Source: Peptococcaceae bacterium UBA5356 (GTDB lineage Bacteria > Bacillota > Peptococcia > DRI-13 > DTU073). From it: a stretch of DNA of 22,370 bases. Position numbers and translations under genes: made by a program. Location: contig DHPU01000025.1 in assembly GCA_002407935.1 (NCBI GenBank), positions 2,002 through 24,371 of the forward strand, read 5' to 3'. Positions 1-6,921 of this stretch are shown in pieces. Position 1 is the stretch's first letter. Each line of letters opens with the position of its first letter. The notes beneath the pieces are model-generated. The model made no database searches. It saw only the letters and a program-made list of their open reading frames with translations, and had not been told where the DNA came from.

Positions 1-30
1 AGAAGAAAGAAGAAAGGGGAAGGGGAAATA

Positions 31-960
31 GTGACGATAGGAGTAATCGGCGCTGGGAATTGGGGAAGAAACCTTGTGCGTACTTTTGCTAAGTTAGGTC
101 AATTGAGTGGAATAGCCGAGAGCGACCCTGCGGGCAGAAAAGAGTTAAATAAGCAATTTCCGGGGGTTCCGGTGTTTGCCGAGGCAGACACCTTGATGAG
201 AACGAACGTTTCGGCATTAGTGATTGCCACACCGGCTCCATCTCATTATGCCATAGCCAAGGCGGCTCTAATTTTAGGAAAGGATGTTTTTGTAGAAAAA
301 CCTTTGGCCTTATCGCAACTTGAAGCTGAGGAATTAGTGGAAATTGCTGAGCAAAAGGAGCGTATTTTAATGGTCGGACATTTGTTACTCTATCAACCGG
401 CTATGCAGAGGATTAAGAATTGTCTAGCTTCCGGAGTGATTGGGAAATTAGCCCTCCTTACGCAGGAACGGCTGAAACTGGGGAGGGTGCGTCGGACAGA
501 GAATGCGTTGTGGAGTTTGGGTATTCATGATCTGGCGGTATTGTTAAATTTAGTTGGGGAAAAGCCTCAGCAGGTGCAAGTTAGTGGTCAGTGCTTTCTG
601 CAAAGGGAGATTGAAGATGATGTTTATGTGCATTTGCAGTTTTCGCAAGGGCTGCAAGCTCATCTGCATGTAGCCTGGCTATGGCCTGAACAACGCCGTT
701 ACCTGACGATTATCGGTTCTGAAGGAATGTTAACTTATGATGAAATACAGCAAAAAGTTATTTTACATAAAAAGAAGGTACTTAAAGATCTGCAAATTAA
801 GGATGATGGCAGTGAAGTAATTTATCAGGGAAAAGAAGAGCCCCTGTTAATCGAATGCAGGCACTTCCTGGAATGTGTAGCAAAGCGGTTAAAACCACGG
901 TCTGACGGTCGAAGTGCTTTAGAAGTAATTAAAATACTGGAGTGTGCCGGTCAAAAGTAA
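31..960 (+). CDS. Gfo/Idh/MocA-family oxidoreductase, probable UDP-sugar 3-dehydrogenase (WbpB/WlbA-like)
   Basis: 309 residues, starting at GTG behind a purine-rich site (AAGGGGAAGGGGA). An N-terminal Rossmann fold is shown by GVIGAGNWGRN (residues 4-14). The family EKP motif carries the likely catalytic lysine (K90), and GIHDL (about 164-168) supplies the conserved His/Asp of the C-terminal domain. In WbpB/WlbA relatives this enzyme oxidises C3 of UDP-GlcNAc-uronate so that a DegT-type aminotransferase can add an amine. Both the aminotransferase and a UDP-GlcNAc 6-dehydrogenase lie downstream on the same strand, which is why I favour that role over a generic sugar dehydrogenase. Length is slightly short but within the family. 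The substrate is inferred from context only. What lies upstream of the window is unknown. Confidence 0.85.
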   Translation: MTIGVIGAGNWGRNLVRTFAKLGQLSGIAESDPAGRKELNKQFPGVPVFAEADTLMRTNVSALVIATPAPSHYAIAKAALILGKDVFVEKPLALSQLEAEELVEIAEQKERILMVGHLLLYQPAMQRIKNCLASGVIGKLALLTQERLKLGRVRRTENALWSLGIHDLAVLLNLVGEKPQQVQVSGQCFLQREIEDDVYVHLQFSQGLQAHLHVAWLWPEQRRYLTIIGSEGMLTYDEIQQKVILHKKKVLKDLQIKDDGSEVIYQGKEEPLLIECRHFLECVAKRLKPRSDGRSALEVIKILECAGQK

Positions 961-994
961 TAATTTAATTTTAATAGTTATAGATTTTCTAGTA

Positions 995-1022
995 ACTTTT
1001 ATTGACCAGAAACCATATGATG
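995..1022 (+). promoter_or_regulatory. Candidate sigma-K-type promoter before the Cys-rich gene
   Basis: AC at 995-996, a 17-base gap, then CATATGATG at 1014-1022. This fits the late mother-cell pattern AC-N16/17-CATAnnnTA except for the last A. It lies about 40 bases before the ATG of a coat-like protein. The motif is short and the call is an inference. Confidence 0.4.
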
Positions 1023-1061
1023 TACAAGAAAGAAAAAATTGTAAAGGGAGGATAGATTCAT

Positions 1062-1724
1062 ATGGATAAGGAGGTTAATATTCAACAAATTAGTCCTGGT
1101 CAATGTCCGCCGGAAGGTTGTCCGCCTCCGACTAGAGTTGAGTGTATTGCTATAGATAAAGTATATGACAGTTGTTTTCAGATTGAGGATCGTACTCATA
1201 CTACAATAATAAGCGAGTTTTTTAATTTTATTGAGGTTGGTGATGTAGTTCCTTGTGCTCTTACGGAAGGTGAATTAATCTCTTGTGAAGTCTTGAAAAA
1301 GGATCCTGTTAATGATACGGGCTTTTTTACCTTGACGTTGTTGATTAAAGTACCGATAACTTTAACTAATCCTGAAGACCCTAATGATCAGGTTGAACGG
1401 ACTTTTATGTTTCCGAAAACAGTTACGCTTTGTTGTCCGGAGGGTACAGAAATTGATTGTGGCGAAAGCACTTTGCTGTTTTGTCAATGTGTAGTTACAG
1501 AGGTAACTGGAATAGCCAATGGAGTTGCTCCCGAAGTTAACCAGGTCACACCGGTAACTCCGGTGGAGGATATTACGTTGCAATGTGCTTTCCAGCTTTG
1601 TTTAGTAATTAAATGTATTAATCGGGTGCAATTATTAGTTCCCAGTTATGGTTTTTGCGTACCGGCTCCTTGTATTACTCTCCCGGGAGTTTGCCCGCCA
1701 ACTCCTCCTGCACAGTGTTTTTAA
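1062..1724 (+). CDS. Cysteine-rich protein, probable spore coat/exosporium component
   Basis: 220 residues with 18 cysteines, many in CPP or CxxC-like settings: CPPEGCPPP near residues 15-23, CC at about 128-129, CQC near 145, and a CxPxPC...CPPTPPAQCF tail. It has no signal peptide or membrane segment. The ATG is supported by GGGAGG eleven bases upstream. The central part (residues 30-125 and 160-200) is rich in alternating hydrophobic residues, suggesting beta structure. I do not recognise a named family. High cysteine content, Pro-Cys tails, no export signal, a sigma-K-like promoter upstream and a CgeB-like glycosyltransferase next door all suggest a structural protein of the outer spore layers, cross-linked by disulfides. 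It interrupts an otherwise enzymatic cluster, so it may also be the glycan acceptor. That is inference. Confidence 0.7.
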   Translation: MDKEVNIQQISPGQCPPEGCPPPTRVECIAIDKVYDSCFQIEDRTHTTIISEFFNFIEVGDVVPCALTEGELISCEVLKKDPVNDTGFFTLTLLIKVPITLTNPEDPNDQVERTFMFPKTVTLCCPEGTEIDCGESTLLFCQCVVTEVTGIANGVAPEVNQVTPVTPVEDITLQCAFQLCLVIKCINRVQLLVPSYGFCVPAPCITLPGVCPPTPPAQCF

Positions 1725-1791
1725 GATTAATAAGTACTATGATAAGCAATAATGATAGTTATAGGTGTAAAGATAAGAGAGTGTGTTGGAT

Positions 1792-2790
1792 ATGCGTATT
1801 CTTTATTTAAACGGGCATCCAATTTGGCTTTATGGTTTGCCTTGGGGGTTTCGTCAGTTAGGGCATCAGGTAAAGATAGCCAAAATTGTGCAAAGCAATC
1901 TTTTACTTCCGATTATGAAATCCTTCAAGCCGGATCTTCTGATTACGGTGGGATGGGTTTACGAATATATGAAGCCTCAAAAACGGGCTTTAATTAAAAA
2001 AATAGCACATGATTTTGGTTGCCTCCATGCATACTGGGCTACTGAAGATATTACTTGGTTTGAAAAATGGTCCTTGCCGATGGTAAAGGCAGTACAACCG
2101 GATGTCGTTTTTACAATTAATGCTGCTTGCATTCCTTTTTACCGTAATTTGGGGATTCCAGCCTTCCATTTGGAATTTGCTTATAACCCTAGTTATGAGG
2201 GCGAAGTTTCACCGCAAGATGATGGTTCACAATATACTGCTGATTTAGCTTTGGTTGCTAATTCCTATAATATCTGGCAGCGCCCTGACCGTTTTCGTTA
2301 TAAAAGTGTGGAGATGCTGGTTCGACCTCTTGTAGAAAAAAACTATAATCTGCTCATCGGTGGTAAGGGGTGGGAGGCCGCCCCGTGGGCCCAGAAGGCA
2401 AGCACTAATGTGCATTATCTAGGACCAGTTCCGTTTAGGGATACTTTTCGGGTTTATCAAAGTGCCAAGATTATTTTAAATTTGCAAAACCAGGGTGAAC
2501 ACATTACGCAAATTACTTCGCGAACATTTGAAATAATGGGTTGTGGCGGGTTTCAATTAACAGCTCGCACACCAGCGGTAGAACGGCTCTTTACCCATCA
2601 ACAACAGTTAGTAATGTCCGGTTCTCCTGAGGAGACTTTGGAATTGGTGGATTATTATTTGGCGCATGAAAAAGAACGCCAAGAGATAGCGGCCAACGGA
2701 CAGACGGAAGTCTTAAAAAAACATACGTATGATCAAAGAGCCGCCTATCTATTTTCCTGCTTGAAATCACTTAAGCTTAAGAAAAAATAG
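1792..2790 (+). CDS. CgeB-like glycosyltransferase (C-terminal Glyco_trans_1_2 domain)
   Basis: 332 residues from ATG 1792; an in-frame GTG at 1783 would add three residues, and neither start has a strong ribosome site. The start MRILYLNG is the first strand of a GT-B fold. The N-terminal half resembles the nucleotide-free domain of CgeB-type proteins. The C-terminal half has SRTFEIMGCGGFQLT (about 243-257) followed by an EE-L-V-YYL...R helix region, as in Glyco_trans_1_2 domains. CgeB in Bacillus subtilis is linked to spore surface maturation, and relatives glycosylate spore or S-layer proteins. Here it follows the Cys-rich protein by less than 70 bases and precedes sugar-nucleotide enzymes, so it probably transfers the cluster's sugar. 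Donor and acceptor cannot be read from the sequence. Confidence 0.8.
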   Translation: MRILYLNGHPIWLYGLPWGFRQLGHQVKIAKIVQSNLLLPIMKSFKPDLLITVGWVYEYMKPQKRALIKKIAHDFGCLHAYWATEDITWFEKWSLPMVKAVQPDVVFTINAACIPFYRNLGIPAFHLEFAYNPSYEGEVSPQDDGSQYTADLALVANSYNIWQRPDRFRYKSVEMLVRPLVEKNYNLLIGGKGWEAAPWAQKASTNVHYLGPVPFRDTFRVYQSAKIILNLQNQGEHITQITSRTFEIMGCGGFQLTARTPAVERLFTHQQQLVMSGSPEETLELVDYYLAHEKERQEIAANGQTEVLKKHTYDQRAAYLFSCLKSLKLKKK

Positions 2791-2832
2791 GGAGCGGTAC
2801 CGCTGGAATTTACTTGAGGAGAAAGATGTTTG

Positions 2833-3525
2833 ATGAGAGTAGCTGTCCATCAACCCAACTATTTGCCTTGGTTGGGTTTTTTTAAGAAAATGGCGTTATG
2901 TGATGCTTTTATCTTATTGGATAATGTGCAGTATCCGCGGCGAGAGTTTTGTAATCGCACCCGGGTGAAGTCTCCTCAAGGGGCAGTATGGTTAACTATT
3001 CCGGTAATACGGGGAAGCATTAATCAACAGATTAGGGAGGTAAAGCTGTTTGAACCGGAAAGGAATTTAGTGCAACAAAGCAAGGTGCTGCGTCATTATT
3101 ATGGGCAGGCACCGTATTATCGGCTTTTAGCAACTTATTTGGAGCCTATCTTTGCAGAAGATTGGGCAGAACTTTTGCCGTTGAATGTAGCTTTAATTAA
3201 AGCCCTTGCTGATATTTTAGGGATTAGTACTCCTTTGCTATTTGCCTCCGGTTTAGGAGAGCCTTCCGGGGTTAAAAGTGAACGGATTATCGCTATTTGT
3301 CGGCAATTGGGGGCTGATACTTATTTATCTGGTCAAGGGGGCAGGACTTATAATGATCCGGGGGCTTTTGCCGCAGCCGGTATTAAGCTGGTTTATCAGA
3401 ACTTTACTCCGCCTGAATATCCTCAGGGCGGAGAAGCTTTTATTCCGGGTTTATCTGTGCTTAATTTAATCGCGTATACCGGATTAGCAAGTCGGCGCTA
3501 TCTTGCGGAAGGCAGCCGGGGATAG
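2833..3525 (+). CDS. WbqC family protein
   Basis: 230 residues from ATG 2833; the preceding in-frame TTG (2830) sits at better spacing from GAGGAG (2816-2821) and could be the start instead. The opening HQPNYLPWLGFFKK, then DNVQYPRREFCNRTRVKSPQG and WLTIPV, are the hallmark segments of the WbqC family (PF08889). These proteins recur in O-antigen and other polysaccharide clusters, and many lie beside aminotransferases and formyl- or acyltransferases of amino-sugar pathways. The biochemical function is not established; a role in modifying the amino sugar or handling its glycan is inferred from the neighbours. It is cytoplasmic, with no membrane segment or signal. Confidence 0.85.
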   Translation: MRVAVHQPNYLPWLGFFKKMALCDAFILLDNVQYPRREFCNRTRVKSPQGAVWLTIPVIRGSINQQIREVKLFEPERNLVQQSKVLRHYYGQAPYYRLLATYLEPIFAEDWAELLPLNVALIKALADILGISTPLLFASGLGEPSGVKSERIIAICRQLGADTYLSGQGGRTYNDPGAFAAAGIKLVYQNFTPPEYPQGGEAFIPGLSVLNLIAYTGLASRRYLAEGSRG

Positions 3526-3553
3526 AAGGTATTTCAGAATAGAGGTAAAAAAG

Positions 3554-3583
3554 GGATGAGGATGAGGATGAGGATAAGGATGA
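3554..3583 (+). repeat. Five tandem copies of the hexamer GGATGA
   Basis: Copies start at 3554, 3560, 3566, 3572 (GGATAA variant) and 3578. The array lies in the 82-base gap before the formyltransferase gene and creates several Shine-Dalgarno-like and ATG elements. Hexamer arrays are prone to slipped-strand change in copy number. Confidence 0.85.
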
Positions 3584-3607
3584 GCATTAAAGTGAAGGTG
3601 AGTTCGA

Positions 3608-4366
3608 GTGGTGGTTAATGGTAGGAAAATAGCCGTGTTTTGTTACCATTTTCCCCATAAAAAGACGCAGGATTTTCTCCTTCGGCTTTTTTTAGAAGAG
3701 GTTAAAACAGAAGCTATTTTTGCCTCGGAATGGGTTGATTTAAAGTTAGCAGGTTCTTCGTTAAGAACGAAAATCAGGCATCACGCCTTGGTTCATCCTC
3801 AGCAAATTGCGGCCAGAATAGGGTTAGGTGCAGATTACTTTGTTTTACCTCATAATAGTACAGATACCGTGAAAATGATCAGAGAGAGAGGTTTGGATTT
3901 GGGAATCATTGCTGGGGCCAGGATCTTAACAACTGAGGTGCTTGATAGTTTTCGGCTAGGCATTATTAATTTTCATCCGGGGCTTTTACCGGAAGCACGA
4001 GGGCTGGATGCGTTGCTGTGGTCTGTTTATGAAGGATTGCCACTAGGGGTAACGGCACATCTTGTTGATGAACAGGTAGATGCAGGCACGCTTATTTTCA
4101 AGGAAAGAATACCTGTTTATGAAGATGACACCTTTTTAGATTTACAGGTACGTTTACAGGAAAAGCAGGTAGAAATGTTAGTTCCTGCAATTAAAAAGGT
4201 TTTTCATAAGGCTGCCTTAAAAGAAAACGAGCAAAATGAGCTTCCGGTTAGGCTTCCAGCCAAAACAGCCTATCACCACCAAATGACGCCTGAATTAGCG
4301 CAAAAAGCAATAACGCTTTTACCGGATTATGTGCGGCGTTATAAAGAGGCGGAGGTGGATTTATGA
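3608..4366 (+). CDS. Sugar N-formyltransferase-like protein (formyl_trans_N domain)
   Basis: 252 residues, starting at GTG 3608 (or the next GTG, 3611) behind AAGGTGAG. The formyltransferase catalytic triad is present: Asn121 and His123 in INFHPGLLPEARG, and Asp158 in VDEQVDAG. Enzymes with this core transfer formyl from N10-formyltetrahydrofolate. Full methionyl-tRNA formyltransferases are longer (about 310 residues with an OB-fold C-terminal domain), whereas sugar formyltransferases of the VioF/WlaRD/FdtF type are about 240-270 residues. The length, and an ATGA overlap with a sugar aminotransferase gene, point to formylation of the amine that enzyme makes. Residues 1-75 lack a clear family match by eye. 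Glycinamide ribonucleotide formyltransferase (purN) is less likely because no purine genes are nearby. Confidence 0.8.
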   Translation: MVVNGRKIAVFCYHFPHKKTQDFLLRLFLEEVKTEAIFASEWVDLKLAGSSLRTKIRHHALVHPQQIAARIGLGADYFVLPHNSTDTVKMIRERGLDLGIIAGARILTTEVLDSFRLGIINFHPGLLPEARGLDALLWSVYEGLPLGVTAHLVDEQVDAGTLIFKERIPVYEDDTFLDLQVRLQEKQVEMLVPAIKKVFHKAALKENEQNELPVRLPAKTAYHHQMTPELAQKAITLLPDYVRRYKEAEVDL

Positions 4367-5469
4367 TGATACCGGTCTTCGATCTTAAGCCAGAGATTGA
4401 AAATCTTTGGCCGGAAATAACGGCAGCCTTGGAAGACGTCTTGAAATCAGGACAGTTTATTCTAGGTCCACAGTTGCAAGCATTCGAGGAAGAGATAGCT
4501 ACCTATTTGGGGGTGAAGCATGCGCTGGGAGTTAATTCCGGTACGGATGCTCTGGTTATTGCCTTGCAGAGTACTGGAATTGGGCCGGGAGATGAAGTGA
4601 TTACGACACCTTTTACTTTTTTTGCAACGGCGGAAGCAATTAGTCGGATTGGAGCCAGCCCAGTTTTTGTTGATATAGACCCCCGTACTTATAATCTTGA
4701 TCCTGAGCTTGTGTCAGCCGTAGTTACTTCACGGACTAAAGCGATCTTACCAGTTCATTTATATGGGCAGGCGGCTGATTTAGAGCCTCTTTTGGCGATT
4801 GCTGCGGAAAGGAAGTTAAAGATAATTGAAGATACGGCACAGGCTTTGGGTGGCGAGTACAAGGGGAAAAAGCTTGGCACGATAGGTGATGTTGGTTGTT
4901 TTTCCTTTTTCCCAACAAAAAACTTGGGAGCCTTTGGTGATGGTGGATTAGTGGTGACTAATAGCGATGAAATTGCGGAGATGGCTCAGATGTTAAGAAC
5001 TCATGGCAGTAAGGAGAAATATCTTCATGAGTTTATGGGCTATAATTCTCGTCTTGATGAGCTGCAGGCCGCTATTTTGCGGGTAAAACTACCTTGCCTG
5101 GAGAAACGAAATGAATCGTTACGACAGGTTGCGCAAGATTATACGCGACAACTTGCCGGGTTAGCCGGGCTCATTACTCCTTGGGAAGCCCCGGATGTTA
5201 AACATGTTTTTCATCAATATACCATTAGAATTGAGCAGGGAAAGCGTGAGAAAGCACAGCAGTATTTAAGGAGAGAGGGGATCGGGACGATGGTTTATTA
5301 CCCTTTTCCTTTGCATAAATTACCTGCTTATCTGCATTTAAATTACCATTTGCCGAGGGCGGAACGCGCAGCCGAAGAGGTACTATCACTACCCATTGGG
5401 CCGCTGATTCCCAGTAAAGTAATTAATAGAGTAGGAGCCGCCTTCAGAAAATGGTCGGTTAAAAATTAG
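4363..5469 (+). CDS. DegT/DnrJ/EryC1/StrS-family PLP-dependent sugar aminotransferase (WbpE-like)
   Basis: 368 residues, overlapping the formyltransferase stop by ATGA, which implies translational coupling. The fold-type I features are intact: NSGTDAL (58-64) for phosphate binding, EDTAQALGG with Asp157 and Gln160, and SFFPTKNLGAFGDGG with the PLP-binding Lys186. GYNSRLDELQAA, just after residue 220, is also typical. The family aminates keto-sugar nucleotides using glutamate. With the Gfo/Idh and UDP-sugar dehydrogenase genes of the cluster it resembles WbpE, which makes UDP-2-acetamido-3-amino-glucuronate. Substrate assignment is by context; a 4-amino sugar cannot be excluded, but no 4,6-dehydratase is present in the window. 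Confidence 0.9.
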   Translation: MMIPVFDLKPEIENLWPEITAALEDVLKSGQFILGPQLQAFEEEIATYLGVKHALGVNSGTDALVIALQSTGIGPGDEVITTPFTFFATAEAISRIGASPVFVDIDPRTYNLDPELVSAVVTSRTKAILPVHLYGQAADLEPLLAIAAERKLKIIEDTAQALGGEYKGKKLGTIGDVGCFSFFPTKNLGAFGDGGLVVTNSDEIAEMAQMLRTHGSKEKYLHEFMGYNSRLDELQAAILRVKLPCLEKRNESLRQVAQDYTRQLAGLAGLITPWEAPDVKHVFHQYTIRIEQGKREKAQQYLRREGIGTMVYYPFPLHKLPAYLHLNYHLPRAERAAEEVLSLPIGPLIPSKVINRVGAAFRKWSVKN

Positions 5470-5480
5470 TGAGGTGGAGC

Positions 5481-5507
5481 ACGTCATTTTGGCTGAAACA
5501 TATATTA
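5481..5507 (+). promoter_or_regulatory. Candidate sigma-K-type promoter before the UDP-sugar dehydrogenase gene
   Basis: AC at 5481-5482, a 16-base gap, then CATATATTA at 5499-5507: a full match to AC-N16/17-CATAnnnTA. It lies in the 74-base gap upstream of the dehydrogenase ATG, with transcription expected to begin near 5514. It is the best of three such sites in the window. Confidence 0.5.
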
Positions 5508-5543
5508 AAGGTATGAGGAAAGAAACGATGGAGTGAGTTGGAG

Positions 5544-6809
5544 ATGTTACAGAGAAAAATAGCAGAAAAAGCAGCCCGGATAGGGGTAGTGGGTCTTGGT
5601 TATGTGGGGTTACCCTTAGCTTTATTATGTGGGCAAAAAGGGTTTCGGGTAACAGGTATTGATAGTAATCAGTCGAGGGTAATCAGTCTGCAACAAGGTA
5701 AAAGTTTTATTACGGGGGTTTCGGAAGAGGTACTCCGCTCCTTATTGGCTCAAGGGAGATTGTGGGTTACCGGTAATTTTGCTACCGTAAGTCGCTGTGA
5801 TGTAATTTTTGTGTGCGTACCTACTCCTTTAACAGCAGATGCTAAACCGGATTATACTCATTTATTTCTTGCGGTGGAATCTATTGCTGCCGGATTAAGA
5901 CGGCAACAGATAGTCATTATTGAAAGTACGATTACACCGGGAACAACGATGGAAAAAATATTACCTCGCTTAGAAGGTGGGGGGTTAAAGGTAGGGCAGG
6001 ATTTTTTTCTGGCGTTTTCCCCGGAACGTATTGATCCCGCCAATAAAGCTTATAGCTTGGGGAACACTCCTAAGTTAGTAGCCGGGGTTACTCCTGATTG
6101 TCAGAGGGTGTGTCAGGAGATATACACCCAGTTAGGCATAAAGGTGGTGCCTGTTTCGACGCCAACTGTAGCGGAAATGGCTAAATTACTTGAGAATACT
6201 TACCGTGATGTTAATATTGCTTTGGTTAATGAAATGGCTGAAGTCTGCCATTGTATAGGAATAGATATTTGGGAGGTAATTAAAGCGGCGGCAACGAAGC
6301 CGTTTGGATTCCACCCTTTTTATCCGGGGCTGGGAGTAGGGGGACACTGTATTCCTAAAGATAGTGCTTATTATATTTATTTGGCTCGCCGGAAAGGCCG
6401 ACCGGCTCTTTTAGCTGAACAGGCCAGAAAAATTAATGCCGATCGTCCGGTTAAGATTATGAAAAGACTCCAAACAATATTGGTGGAGCAGGGCAAAGCT
6501 TTGGCTGATTGTCAATTTCTTTTTTTAGGTGTAACTTACAAAAAAGACGTAAATGATCTTAGAGAGTCGCCCACCGTAAAAGTGATGGAATTATTAGTTT
6601 TGGAAGGAGCGGAAGTATCTTTTCATGATCCTTATATAAAAAAATTGCGAATAGGGAACCGTTTATTAGCTCGTATTAAGTTAGATGAAGGGGCTTTTGC
6701 GCGGTATACCTGTATTGTCTTGACTGTTCCACATAGTTGTTATGATGTGCACTGGTTAAAGGCGGTATGTCCGCAGATTGTGGATTTAACTAATGTGTTA
6801 GCTAATTAA
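5544..6809 (+). CDS. UDP-N-acetylglucosamine 6-dehydrogenase-like nucleotide-sugar dehydrogenase (WbpA/WecC family)
   Basis: 421 residues from ATG 5544; TTG 5538 is an alternative, and GGAG at 5530-5533 suits the ATG better (10-base gap against 4). The protein has GLGYVGLP (17-24) for NAD binding, a central dehydrogenase domain with KLLENTYRDVNIALVNE (Lys214 on), and GVGGHCIPKDSAYY with the catalytic Cys269. A C-terminal UDP-binding domain follows, with GVTYKKDVNDLRESP. It oxidises C6 of a UDP-hexosamine to the carboxylate with two NAD+. The NTYRDVNIALVNEM and GGHCIPKD pattern is that of WbpA/WecC-type enzymes rather than UDP-glucose dehydrogenase. It would supply the first step for the aminotransferase and Gfo/Idh enzyme of this cluster. 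A sigma-K-like promoter directly precedes it. Confidence 0.9.
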   Translation: MLQRKIAEKAARIGVVGLGYVGLPLALLCGQKGFRVTGIDSNQSRVISLQQGKSFITGVSEEVLRSLLAQGRLWVTGNFATVSRCDVIFVCVPTPLTADAKPDYTHLFLAVESIAAGLRRQQIVIIESTITPGTTMEKILPRLEGGGLKVGQDFFLAFSPERIDPANKAYSLGNTPKLVAGVTPDCQRVCQEIYTQLGIKVVPVSTPTVAEMAKLLENTYRDVNIALVNEMAEVCHCIGIDIWEVIKAAATKPFGFHPFYPGLGVGGHCIPKDSAYYIYLARRKGRPALLAEQARKINADRPVKIMKRLQTILVEQGKALADCQFLFLGVTYKKDVNDLRESPTVKVMELLVLEGAEVSFHDPYIKKLRIGNRLLARIKLDEGAFARYTCIVLTVPHSCYDVHWLKAVCPQIVDLTNVLAN

Positions 6810-6831
6810 TGATATTTTTTATTATATTTGT

Positions 6832-6911
6832 GAAATTTTTAACTAGCTTTTTGAGTGAAATTTTGAAAATAAGACTAGGAAATTTTACTATTATTAGATA
6901 TAATTTATCTA
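6832..6911 (+). promoter_or_regulatory. Candidate nrdD promoter and operator region
   Basis: Contains TATAAT at 6899-6904 (the -35 is weak) within a dyad TAGATA-N5-TATCTA (6895-6911). Upstream are three direct copies of GAAATTTT, starting at 6832, 6857 and 6879. No match to the NrdR box was recognised. The region separates the glycan locus from nrdD, and no clear terminator was seen in it. Confidence 0.35.
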
Positions 6912-6921
6912 GGTGATGCGA

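Noticed and set aside
1752..1997. Plus-strand frame of 81 codons overlapping the glycosyltransferase gene.
   Set aside because: It overlaps in another frame a gene whose protein starts with a proper GT-B strand; its own sequence has no family features.
2789..2806. GGAGCGGTACCGCTGG resembles part of a T-box antiterminator (GGTACCGC).
   Set aside because: It lacks the rest of a T-box leader (stem I, specifier loop, terminator) and lies between genes for sugar metabolism; it is simply a 12-base palindrome.
3554..3583. GGATGA repeats as a CRISPR-like array.
   Set aside because: Units are six bases long with no spacers.
5474..5536. Short frame GTG...TGA (20 codons) before the UDP-sugar dehydrogenase gene, possibly a gene remnant.
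   Set aside because: The stretch is better explained by the sigma-K-like promoter at 5481-5507; nothing in the 20 residues resembles a known domain.
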